A stretch of 64,000 nucleotides of DNA from Trichoderma breve (lineage: Eukaryota > Ascomycota > Sordariomycetes > Hypocreales > Hypocreaceae). The translations under genes and the position numbers were made by a program. The DNA lies in contig NC_079233.1 of the NCBI RefSeq assembly GCF_028502605.1, forward strand, positions 6,014,001 through 6,078,000, read 5' to 3'. How positions within the stretch are numbered: position 1 is the first letter of the stretch; the number at the start of each line of letters is the position of its first letter. The notes beneath the pieces are model-generated. The model ran no database searches, had not been told where the DNA came from, and worked only from the letters and a program-made list of their open reading frames with translations. Below, piece after piece: positions 32,871-42,549 of the stretch.

Positions 32871-34577
32871 TTAAACTTCGCCCCAGCTGCCCATCGGGGC
32901 GTTGGGAGCAGTGGCAATCATTGATCCGGTTCCGATGGATCCTCCAATGTCCCAGTAGTGTCTCGATGAGACGCTGCTTCTCCTGGCTGATCGTCGTGTG
33001 CTCTGGCTGGCACAGCTACTGTGGTGTCGCATAGCCACGGGGCTGCTAGGTGCAGTTGCTTTGAAAGCTCGACGTTCATTAGGGCGAGTCCGGGAGGTGA
33101 GGGGGTGGTGCTGCCTTACTCTGGCAGCCTTAGCGGCAGCGTCTTGCGGCTTTGCAGGAACCGGACGGGTCGTCAACTCAGGAGACAATGTAGGCTCGGG
33201 TTGCGATGTGAAGCGTGATACCAAGTATCGGAACACCAGCTTGATATCAATCTCTTGCTCCCACTCCTCTTGGGTAAATGTATCGGCCATCGACACATCG
33301 TGTAATAGAATGTCTTGCGCATTTGGCCTTTGCGATGGCCTGTCGGTCGCTCGTGGGATATGCCTCATGGTAGGCCTGAACTCAGGGAACGCGCTTTCAC
33401 CATGCCTGTCTGCCGCGGCACGCCCCGAGGTAGAGGTGCGGCCGTCTGCGGTCTCTGGTATGGCAGGCAGACCGGCATAAGGCAGAGGTACCTGATGGAC
33501 ATGCGAATACGTCGAAAAGGCACCAGGGTGCTTTGAGAGATGGTTGACCAGCAAGCCGAGCTCTCTCGACACAGTCTCAAGGATGCGCATGTGCCATGAT
33601 TCCTCTGTTTCCGCGGTCGGTTCGTCGTGGCCATGCTCTGACGGCCGCGGCGTCCTAGATAGCTCCTCGTCGCTTAAAAGGTCGCCACCAAGCACCACTG
33701 ATAGTATCTTCTCATCTATGCCGAGAATATCGCGCAGTACCTTGCGAGTGATTCTCGTAATGAAACCTTCGGTGTCTTCTTTGTCTTCTGGGTGGGTATC
33801 GGGATCTTCCTCGTGCCAGGTCATGTCCTCCGAATCGGTAGCTTCCTCCGCCTTGGGCACGGGCTTTTGTGTAACAACCCGCTTCTGCTGCAGCATCCTC
33901 GTCCGCCGTGCCTCTCGCTGGACTTCCTCTAGGATGATGCGGCTATGCTCCAATCGCCAGGCTTCAATCCGCTGCCTCTTCTCGGCCTCTTGGACTTGTG
34001 CCTGTTCCAATTCGAACTGGGCTTCATCGAAGCTATTTAGCCTTCTTCGTACTCGCCTGGGGTTAAATCTCTCGAACTGGAAGATGTGGTCCTGCGCGTC
34101 TTGGCCAAGCGTAGGTTGGTCTAAGTGGAATGATCCCAGGCCATCGTGGGCTGGGAGGACGGGCATCATAAAACTACTCCTCGGGAACGATCTAAATCCA
34201 GGAAGATGGCCATCGAGACTATCCAACTCGGCATCATCCTGAGACTCATCAACAGCCGCAGAGAGAGCCGATGACTGGGCTTCGTCATTTTGAGCCGCTG
34301 CCGCCACTGAACCGGTTCTCGCAACTGTATTGAGGCTGCCGAGGTCACTTACTCGTGACCGGCCGGGGGTCTCGAGCGATTGGTCATGTTCATCTTCGGT
34401 GAGGTAGGAGGTGGTGGTCACATCGGTGGGAGGCGAGAAGAGCACCCAGGTCTGCGCTTCCTCTGGTTCTTGGTCATAGGTGCTGCGCGCCGATCGCCTC
34501 GAAAGGCCCTGGCTACCAACAGCGGAGCGAGCTGCTCGCTGCACGCTCGGGCGGTTTGGCTGCTGCTGAAATGCCAT
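32871..34577 (-). CDS. Uncharacterised mostly disordered protein with basic helix
   Basis: A single exon of 568 residues; family not recognised. It begins with a Ser/Arg/Gln-rich stretch. A charged helix at about 186-235 (EAEKRQRIEAWRLEHSR, EEVQREARRTRMLQQK) may be coiled coil. A compact region at about 270-345 (ITRKVLRDILGIDEKIL, ILETVSRELGLLVNHLSK) and another at about 440-470 (EEWEQEIDIKLVFRYLVSRF) look ordered and are probably the conserved parts. The tail is rich in Arg and Ser. There is no signal peptide or membrane segment. Codon use and lack of stops over 1.7 kb support a real gene. It sits about 2.4 kb from another unknown gene on the same strand, but nothing ties them functionally. 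Confidence 0.75.
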   Translation of the reverse strand: MAFQQQPNRPSVQRAARSAVGSQGLSRRSARSTYDQEPEEAQTWVLFSPPTDVTTTSYLTEDEHDQSLETPGRSRVSDLGSLNTVARTGSVAAAAQNDEAQSSALSAAVDESQDDAELDSLDGHLPGFRSFPRSSFMMPVLPAHDGLGSFHLDQPTLGQDAQDHIFQFERFNPRRVRRRLNSFDEAQFELEQAQVQEAEKRQRIEAWRLEHSRIILEEVQREARRTRMLQQKRVVTQKPVPKAEEATDSEDMTWHEEDPDTHPEDKEDTEGFITRITRKVLRDILGIDEKILSVVLGGDLLSDEELSRTPRPSEHGHDEPTAETEESWHMRILETVSRELGLLVNHLSKHPGAFSTYSHVHQVPLPYAGLPAIPETADGRTSTSGRAAADRHGESAFPEFRPTMRHIPRATDRPSQRPNAQDILLHDVSMADTFTQEEWEQEIDIKLVFRYLVSRFTSQPEPTLSPELTTRPVPAKPQDAAAKAARVRQHHPLTSRTRPNERRAFKATAPSSPVAMRHHSSCASQSTRRSARRSSVSSRHYWDIGGSIGTGSMIATAPNAPMGSWGEV

Positions 34578-36655
34578 GGTTGCGGGACCTGGAGGAAGAG
34601 AAAAGAGAAAAATGCTCGGTGTGGGTTGCGAGCGTCGGTTATCCTGTAATTATCGGGGAAGGGTCGCGATAAGGCGAAACGGGGACAGAAGTTGATCGGT
34701 GAAGGAGGAGCCCCAGCACCCGTCTGGCGACGCCGAGCCAGTGGAGCGCTTAAGAGGAGAAGATGATAGGGCCTAGGTAGGGATGAGGGAGCAGATCGAA
34801 CCAGTCGCCAATGGACTGGGGTTGGGGCGAGCAAGTGAAAAGGCTACACGCACGAGTGAAGCGGGAAAAGGAGAGGAGGCTGGGCCTTTGTTTTTATCAG
34901 CTCGAGCGTCATCACCACAGCAGTGCAGGCCACCTGGAGGACGGCCTGATCGGCCAGGGTGGGGGTGTGCTGTGCTCGCGTGCTGGTTGGCCTTTGGACA
35001 GTGGTCAGGCCAGTGTCAGCCACCTGTGCCGTTGACTCCCACGCCCGACAGAGGTTCCGAGACAGCACCGTCGACGCGGCTTCAGTGAGCTGGCCCGCTA
35101 GCCTCTTAGCGCTACTGGGTTACTAGGGGAGGCGCTATAACATTGGATCAATGGTGATCTGGAGGTACTGCCAGGTAGTGGGCTTGAACTGTGCCGCTCA
35201 GTATTCGTGCTTGCGGCACAGACGACGCAGACGACAGCACCACTTGGCCGCTAGAGGCCCATGGAGGGAGACATCGCTGGTACTAGCCCGTACTTACACT
35301 TCGGTTGGCGCGCTCACCTTGCAAATCTCTAGATAAGATATTACGGCGAGACTCACTCTTTTTGCGTCACATTTACGCCTCACTACTGGGCCCGTCATCC
35401 CTCAGTGCTGCAACCCCCCCATCACGGTTAAAAGCACTTTGGGGCTGATTATGCTTGATGCATGCAATCTAGATGCGAACCACGGCCCGGAGAAAAGCGA
35501 AAAAAGGGCGGCTGATGGTGAGAAAGAAGGACGAAAAAGAAAAAGTTTTTTTTCTTCTTCTTCCACATTGTTTCGTAGCAGCCGCATCTCAAACTCACTG
35601 CCATTGATCCGCAAGGATGCTGATGTGTGCCCGCCACCACTGCAGTTCCCGTGTCGTTGACTCCATGGCGCCATCAAAAGCGCGCAACCCACGACTCGCT
35701 CGTGCATACTTCGGCGTTGGCGGCGCTTCGGCGGAGATGCAGTAATCGTCTCAGCAAGCGGTTCCCTCCGACTTCTGGACCCTTTTTTGATGCATTTTGC
35801 GACAAGAGTCGAAGAGCACGGAAGGGTAAAAAAAGGACCCTGCGTCTGATAGTACGATGGGCATGGATACGCATCGCCTCCCCCCACCAGCCCGTCACCT
35901 GTGTGCCATCCTTATTATTGTGCTGCCCGCCCATCGGTCTCAACAGGATGCGTGTAATTCTTGTCCAACCAACTGTCTTGATTCCAAGATGCAGCCCCAA
36001 CAAAACCGATCATGTATCTAACCTAGCGCCGTTTTAAGCAACAGTATGAGAATCAGCGCCCATACATCATCGTCTGTGACCATTGTGTCACTGACGCAAG
36101 TCAGGTGGTCTCGTCATAGAACCTCTCACCGGCTCTCGGATGAGATGAGCAAAGCTACCTGTTCCTGGATTAGAACGGCAATTATTACCACGGTGGCTGA
36201 TGCTATATGTAAGCTTGGCTCTGCACTGTAAATTCTGCTGACTGTATCCTGCTGTTACAAATCACCCTTGATATATGATATCAAAAACTTTCCAGCCGAA
36301 CACGCCGAGTGTATTCCACAGAACAGGGCTGTGATACGAGTATCATTGGAATTCCCAAGATACCGGTGGGTCGTTATGGAAACACAAGGTGACGGTGACT
36401 GAGAACGAAGCCGTGTAAGCTGCTATTTCAGGGGTGAACACAGTTCGTTTCACCTGTTAGCTCGGACGGAATCCATATCCCGACATATTATTCATCGCAA
36501 CAAGTCCATATGTAAAATAGAACATAGCATGTCTAGTGCTGAACGCACAATGGTTTGATTTGCCTAACTGATGATTCTCAAATCGAGAAATCTCTTATCT
36601 GACATGCCATAATTACGCCAACCTAAAACCCAGATGCCACATTAAGAAGAACTAT
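34578..36655. other. Intergenic, about 2.1 kb: left gene promoter and RPL10 3' side
   Basis: No supported gene. The first 250 bases are probably leader and promoter of the 568-residue protein gene. The rest has short overlapping open frames only and no recognisable RNA gene. Confidence 0.5.
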
Positions 36656-37625
36656 TTACGCCTCGGACGAGAAAGCGTCGGGGAAACGACGAATGTTCTG
36701 CTCAATGGAACCGTGGTTGCTGAGGAACTGAACGTAAGCACCGTCGACCTTGACACGGCCGGCAGCCTTGCGCTCGAGGTAGTCCTCGCGGCGGAGAGGA
36801 GTGAAACCCCAGTTCTTGGAGATGATGATCTTCTGTCGGCCGGGGAACTTGTACTGGGATCGTCGGAGAGCCTCAAGAGCCAGAGCACGGTCTAAAGAGT
36901 GATTGTTAATACACTTTGATCTTGCCATGCTGTAGGAAACAAGAAGGAAAGAATGTCACATACTAGAGTCACGAGTGCGGACGCTCATGATGATCTGACC
37001 AATGTTGACACGGGCAACAGTGCCGTTGGGCTTGCCCCAGGCACCACGCATACCAGTCTGCAGTCTATCGGCACCAGCGCAAGACAACATCTTGTTGATA
37101 CGGACGACGTGGAAGGGGTGGGCGCGGACACGGAGGTGGAAACCCTCCTTACCGGTGTGCTTGACGAGGTACTTGTTGGCGCAAATACGGGCGGCCTCGA
37201 GGGCCTCGGAGCTCAGCTGCTCATACTCGTTGGAGACGAGGTGGATGCAGAGAGGGAAGTCGTCGACGTTGGCGCGCTTTCGGCCAAGATCGAAGATGCG
37301 GATCTTGGGGTCGGGGACACCACGGTTGAACCGAGACTTGGGATACGGCTAAGAAGCGAAAGGATGTCAGTAAAGTCCATATTATGATGCAGAACTAAGG
37401 CATCTCTCAAGAGTCCAAGTGTTGCAAGGCGAGTGACAGCAAATCCATCCAGGATGCCTCATTTTTTGTAATTTATAATCCACCTCTTGCGTCACTCCAC
37501 TGATATTTTATCTTCAAGCTTCGAAAAAAAAAGAGAAAATTCCTCCATCGACGAGAATGCGAGATTGCAGCAAAACTCACCTTGTTCTTGCAGTATCGGT
37601 AGCAACGAGCAGGACGGCGAGCCAT
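36656..37625 (-). CDS. RPL10: 60S ribosomal protein L10 (uL16)
   Basis: Exons 37625-37581, 37348-36964 and 36891-36656 give 221 residues, the same length as yeast Rpl10. The protein is one of the last to join the large subunit and is needed for its final maturation and for tRNA accommodation. The family pattern is complete: [15 protein letters not shown] at the start, [58 protein letters not shown] and [19 protein letters not shown]. The first intron splits right after codon 15, as is common in fungal ribosomal protein genes. The gene is divergent from RPL30, with 354 bases between the two start codons. Confidence 0.98.
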
Positions 37626-37979
37626 TTTGTCGGTGTTTCGCTGAACGGTACTTGAGGTTGTTTGATGATGTTTGGGGGAAGATAATTCCAACTCAAGGAG
37701 TCCCGGCGCCACTTCAGAAAAACAGCTGGGTTGATTTCAAAGCATCCAAGGATTCTTTGACTCATCTCCGCTGTGATCCGCTTAAACGCCGGAGCTTTAG
37801 GGCTTACCAAAACGGCAACTCTGCGCTCATTGGCTAGGCTCTCCATAGCCCTGGCCCCGCCTAAATTGGTGCATGCCAAAAGAAAACTAAATTCACGAAC
37901 TTTTTCAGAGCTCAGAGTGTCTTCAGCAACCGCATCAATCTAATCGCAAGATCGCAGCTCGCGCCCAAAATCAATCACA
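37626..37979. promoter_or_regulatory. Shared bidirectional promoter of RPL10 and RPL30
   Basis: The 354 bases hold both promoters. A telobox-like TTAGGGCTTA (reverse TAAGCCCTAA) lies at 37797-37806, near the centre. Similar AGCCCTAA elements are known in ribosomal protein promoters of several eukaryotes; its role here is inferred. Confidence 0.65.
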
Positions 37980-38583
37980 ATGGCCCCCCAAAAGAAGAGC
38001 AAGAAGGATGCCAACAGCATCAACTCCAAGTTGGCGCTTGTTATGAAGTCCGGAAAGGGTATGTTGCTGGTTCCTCGAAGATTGATATCCTGCGATGCTT
38101 TGTGAAAAAATCCTAACATCGTTTTGCCAGTCACTCTCGGCTACAAGTCTACTCTGAAGTCTCTGCGATCTGGCAAGGCCAAGCTGATCATCATTGCTGG
38201 CAACACTCCTCCCCTGAGAAAGAGTGAACTCGAGTACTACAGCATGCTGTCCAAGGCTCCCATCCACCACTTCGCTGGTAACAACGTAAGTTTTGCAATC
38301 TCAGACGCCCTGGACAAGTGAAGACCTGGAAACGGGTATATCTACTTGCGCCATTACACACTTCTCGCTTCTTTCAGAAGCTACTCTTGCTACCCGAGAA
38401 TTATCAATTCTTGCGGAATTGCCCAGAGAAGAAGTCTTTCAGACTTTGGAGGGTTCACCTTGGCTTACATTATTCGTAAAACAGATTGAGCTCGGCACTG
38501 CCTGCGGAAAGCTCTTCCGCTGCTCCACCCTTGCCATCCTGGATGCTGGTGACTCTGATATCCTCAGCGACCAGCAGGCTTAA
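37980..38583 (+). CDS. RPL30: 60S ribosomal protein L30 (eL30)
   Basis: Exons 37980-38058, 38131-38285 and 38485-38583 give 110 residues. eL30 is a small kink-turn-binding protein of the large subunit. Recognised blocks: [54 protein letters not shown] and [13 protein letters not shown] with the ending [10 protein letters not shown]. In yeast, L30 binds its own pre-mRNA and blocks splicing; whether this gene does so is unknown. The second intron is 199 nt, the longest in the window, and contains a strong internal acceptor (TTCTTTCAG ending at 38377). Using it would replace the last 33 codons and end at an early TAA. The gene is divergent from RPL10. Confidence 0.98.
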
Positions 38584-40545
38584 ATAGCCAAAATCTAGTG
38601 CATTCAAAACGGCGTTGGGGGTAAAACGGTTCAAGGGCAATATGGATACCATACACTTTCACATTATGTGCGAGACGAAAACTTTTGATGCGAGACATCA
38701 TCTACTAGGAAGGCAAATCCTTTGGGGATGAAAAAAGCCCCAGAAATTTCCAAGTGATAGTTATCTCAATGGAATAATACAGCCATGAAGACTGTTCCCC
38801 CTGTCAAGCTGAATTGAATCTGCATGCCATTTGCCAGAGTGACTCCGTGTATGTCGAATGCCCCTGCGATTACCATACTGGATGACGCACGGAATCTGTT
38901 TACTTGCAACTCGCCATCTACCTGCATATCTCTCGACCAGGTCAAACTGGCGGTATGAAACGTATGTGTTGCCCAGTTGCTAGGCTTCGTGGAAGCTGGT
39001 AACAAATCCCATTGGCTGGCTTTGAAGCAAGAATGCAGATGCGAACCGGTTGAAAAAGGGGGATGCATGAGTGATGGGATGCCAATCGAATGCTTCTGAG
39101 GCATATGCCAGATCCACCGCCTCACAGTGCAGCTTCAGTTGCGTGTGTGTACAGTAGGAGCGTACCTACATATTGTGGCTCATGAAATCTACAGAACTTC
39201 CGTCCACTTTACTTCAACTTGAAAGACCAGCACGGCTTCGTTATTGGCACTCAAAAATAGAAACAGAGCCCAGAAGACGAGCGATGACGATTAGTCAAAA
39301 CTCTTACAGCCCGAGTTTGCGGGGAGACGCCGTTGTCATCTTCACGAGACTGGTGGCACACGCTTTCAGGTACGCCGTGGCTAGCACATGACTTTCGCCA
39401 CGGAAAGGCTGAGCCAGTCCTCAGCGAAGCCCTGATTTTAATTATAGCAACCACAGCCTTTCTCAGGCCTCGATGTACTCGCACTTGTAGCCGGTACTTT
39501 GCAGTGACCGCATTCAGTTGCGCCTCACTGTGTCAGAACGCTTTGGTTGTTCAATGTCTCAAAGAACGACCTGCAAACAGGAACAGATGCATTGACTCAT
39601 GCTAATACCGTTTGTCTCATCGTTTCAAGTAAGAATCTGAATGACTAAGCAGCCAGCTCTGGTCAAGGGGCGTCTTTCTGTTTTCCAGAAAAGGATGAAT
39701 TGCGCTGTTTGTCTCCAGTCCAGCGCAGAGAAGCGGTCAGTGAAACCAGCGCACAGAAGCACAGCGCATCGGCGGAGGCGAGACGTTGCGTTGCGTCCGC
39801 AGAGGAGCCGAGCAGGAGAAGAGGGGAGACTTGGAGAGATTCTAGCAGCGTCCAGCAGTGGGGGTGGAGCGACTCTAGGGGCCTTTAGTGGCCCGTGATT
39901 TTCCCTCCAGCACATCGTTGACCCAATCAGGCACCCGTCCTGGCATGGAAAAGATGCAGGGCGCTGTGATCAAAGTCATGCACTGTTTAAGAAGAGGCAT
40001 GAAGAGCTGCTCCCGTAATTTGGCATGGAAGACGTTCTCCCTTGTGGATGACGGTAAAGAAGAAAAAAACGAAGAAGAAAAGAGCGAAAACAGGAGTAAC
40101 AGTTGCAACCACGGAGGATTAATCCGTAACAAAAGGGTCCTGCTGTGCCCGCTTTCGTCACCGCATCCATCCCTCCTCAACCCCCGAGTGGCTGGACTGT
40201 GGTACTGTACGAAAATGTACTCCTGCAGTACGGGTACCTCGCACACACGCGGTGCCGAACCCTTGGCGGAGGTACCTTTTTTCGTGAAACTCTGCCTTTA
40301 AATTGCCCACCGACACATTCGAGGTGGAGCCCAACCAAGCAGACCAAACCCTCGTGGCCTGTTATCCCTCCTAAACGCCTGCAGTTCTCCTCTTCACCAC
40401 TGGCCATTCTCGCAGCATAATTATAATTATCCCATAGACGAACTTGTTTGGCGCTGCGCCAGACGGCCCCGTTTGCGCGTTTCACCAACAGTAGCTCACC
40501 GACCTCGACGGAAGGACGTCTTGCTTGCATCCTCCCCTCCTCGAC
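38584..40545. promoter_or_regulatory. Intergenic, about 2 kb: RPL30 3' side and promoter of the coiled-coil gene
   Basis: No supported gene. The right part (40190-40540) has GTAC sites (GTACTGTACGAAAATGTACTCC at 40201-40222 is split by GTAC three times) and C/T-rich sequence near the next start. Short open frames overlap on both strands. Confidence 0.5.
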
Positions 40546-42549
40546 ATGTCTACGGTTGCAAACAAACCGCCGGTTATCGCAGTCGGCCGAGCGAGTTCAG
40601 ACATAGGCACTTCGCCTCCAAAGCCAACCCATACGCGAGCCCAATCCGTGCGCTCGGCCACTCCCACCGGACAACACGTCAGGACGAGATCCGTCCATCC
40701 TGTCTCTGCCCGCGCGGCTGTTGCCCGACGAGACACGGCCATGAGCAATACAGACTCCGACGCCCGGGCGGCCGCTGCTGCCGCACTGGAGGATCTCCAG
40801 CAGCGCCTGGAAAAGGAGGAGAAGCAGTCGGAGCAGTACAGGCGACAGGCCGAGGTTCTGCAGTCCAAGCTGGACGATGCGGTCAAGGAGTCGGCCAAGC
40901 TCGAGGAAAAGGTCCATGAGCACGATGAGCTGATCGAGACACTACGAAACGAAAAGAGAGAAGCCGGCCGCAAGATTCGAGAGATGGAGACAATCTACGA
41001 GGCTGAGCGGAGCGCCATTCTCAAGGAAAAGGAGGAAATGGCAACGAAAGAGGAGGAGATGCAGATGGTGATTGCACGATTAAAGGAGACCCTAGCCCAG
41101 AAATTGAGTCTTGAGGACGACCCGAGACCATCGAGGCAATGTAAGCAACGTTCCTGGTCGATATCAGTCGTTGGATCTAACGCTAATTCTGAAATGTCTA
41201 CAGCAGCCAGCGCCTCGCCCTCGCTTGATGGCAGCGGCTTCGCTCCCCCGTCTTCCCTCCAGCGAAGCGATTCGCGAAATAGCTCCAAGCTGATCCTTCA
41301 GAAGGACAAGCTTATTGAGTCGCTGCGCCTTGAGCTCGCAGAAGCCCAGATCAAGCTGGTCGAGACCGAGAATCAGGGCGGAGGCAGACTGCAAGAGGTT
41401 GAGCGTCAGTTGATGGAGGCCCGCATGTCCAACGCGCGCCTCATGGAGGACAACGAGAGCTATCAACTGCTTCTTCAGGAGAAGACTCTCAAGGGAGACT
41501 TTGGCCAGAGCGACTTTAGCTACATGAGCCCGACCGTGAACCATGAGGCATTAGATGCCCTGGAGGGCAAGACAGGCGGCTCCAGCCTCGCTGATGAGCT
41601 TTCGGACGCGACACAGTCCGAGGGCGAGCCTACCGTTGACCACCGCCGCCTCGAGAGCGAGCTTAAGGCTCTCAAGGAGAAGAACAAGGCCCTCACGCTA
41701 TACATCAACAAGATCATCGAGCGCCTGCTTCAGCATCAGGACTTTGAGACAATCCTGGATCAATCAGCAGACATGAAGCCCCCCTTGCCCGAGAAGGACA
41801 AAGACCTTCCACCACCTCCGCCTATTGAGAAGCCGCAGATCAACACGCAGCTCAACAGCCCTACCAGCCCTACCAGCCCTACTAGCCCTACCAGCCCGAG
41901 GTTCAGCAACCAGCTTAATGGGCAGCCCATCCTGCAGCGAACTAGAACTGCGCCCATCATGGCTGGGAGAACACGACCGCGACCATTCTCAATCATACAA
42001 AATTCTGATGGTACTCCGATCGCGGACCACACCGACCCCGATAAGGCACCCAGCATTCCCATTGGTCTTGGCCGAATAAATAGACGTTCGCGACCTGTGA
42101 GCGATCAGTTCCCAGGAGCTGCATCTCTCGTTAGCCAGATGTACAGAGGTCCGGATAGCCCTGCCTCGCCACCGCTCAACCAGCGACACTCGCACGCTTT
42201 CTTCCCAACCGCCGGCGTGATTGGGACTCCGGGTCGGATTCCTAGCGGTAGCCAGGCTCCTTCATCCGGAAACTTCCCAGGCACGAGAGGCGAGAGAAGC
42301 GAGACATCAAGCCTAAGCGGCGAGTCTGGCGAGATCTCAACGCCGCCGTCACAATCGCCACCGCGATCCCACTCCGATAAGCAAAAGACCTTTAGCGGCG
42401 GCAAGCCGCGCCCGTTGAGATTGGTCCAGGAGAACCCAGATGCCGTCAAGGACAACAACGCCAACAAGCGGGCAAGCTGGATCTCTGGCTGGGGCTGGGG
42501 TGGAAAGAAGGACGACAACTCGCCAGTAAGCCCTGCTATCCCAGAGTAA
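40546..42549 (+). CDS. Uncharacterised coiled-coil protein with SPT repeats
   Basis: Exons 40546-41140 and 41204-42549 give 646 residues. I do not recognise a named family. A basic, Ser-rich N-terminus precedes long coiled coils at about 75-200 and 250-345 (LEDLQQRLEKEEKQSEQY, LESLRLELAEAQIKLVE-like heptads). A well-ordered motif, ALTLYINKIIERLLQHQDFE, lies at about 361-381 and should be the most conserved part. Then come Pro-rich PPLPEKDKDLPPPPP, four SPT repeats, several Arg/Ser phospho-type sites and a C-terminal ASWISGWGWGGKKDD. The build suggests a cytoskeletal or polarity scaffold, as inference only. The start at 40546 has a better context than the in-frame ATG at 40525, which would add seven residues. 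The intron (GTAAGC, branch-like GCTAAT, CAG) is 63 nt with no stop in frame. Confidence 0.85.
   Translation: MSTVANKPPVIAVGRASSDIGTSPPKPTHTRAQSVRSATPTGQHVRTRSVHPVSARAAVARRDTAMSNTDSDARAAAAAALEDLQQRLEKEEKQSEQYRRQAEVLQSKLDDAVKESAKLEEKVHEHDELIETLRNEKREAGRKIREMETIYEAERSAILKEKEEMATKEEEMQMVIARLKETLAQKLSLEDDPRPSRQCKQRSWSISVVGSNANSEMSTAASASPSLDGSGFAPPSSLQRSDSRNSSKLILQKDKLIESLRLELAEAQIKLVETENQGGGRLQEVERQLMEARMSNARLMEDNESYQLLLQEKTLKGDFGQSDFSYMSPTVNHEALDALEGKTGGSSLADELSDATQSEGEPTVDHRRLESELKALKEKNKALTLYINKIIERLLQHQDFETILDQSADMKPPLPEKDKDLPPPPPIEKPQINTQLNSPTSPTSPTSPTSPRFSNQLNGQPILQRTRTAPIMAGRTRPRPFSIIQNSDGTPIADHTDPDKAPSIPIGLGRINRRSRPVSDQFPGAASLVSQMYRGPDSPASPPLNQRHSHAFFPTAGVIGTPGRIPSGSQAPSSGNFPGTRGERSETSSLSGESGEISTPPSQSPPRSHSDKQKTFSGGKPRPLRLVQENPDAVKDNNANKRASWISGWGWGGKKDDNSPVSPAIPE
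41854..41898 (+). repeat. 9-nt tandem repeat coding for SPT units
   Basis: CCTACCAGC-type units repeat about four to five times in frame, giving SPTSPTSPTSPTSP. Each unit is a potential proline-directed phosphorylation site. Confidence 0.85.

Noticed and set aside
38286..38484. snoRNA inside the long RPL30 intron
   Set aside because: No C box, D box or H/ACA pattern could be found.
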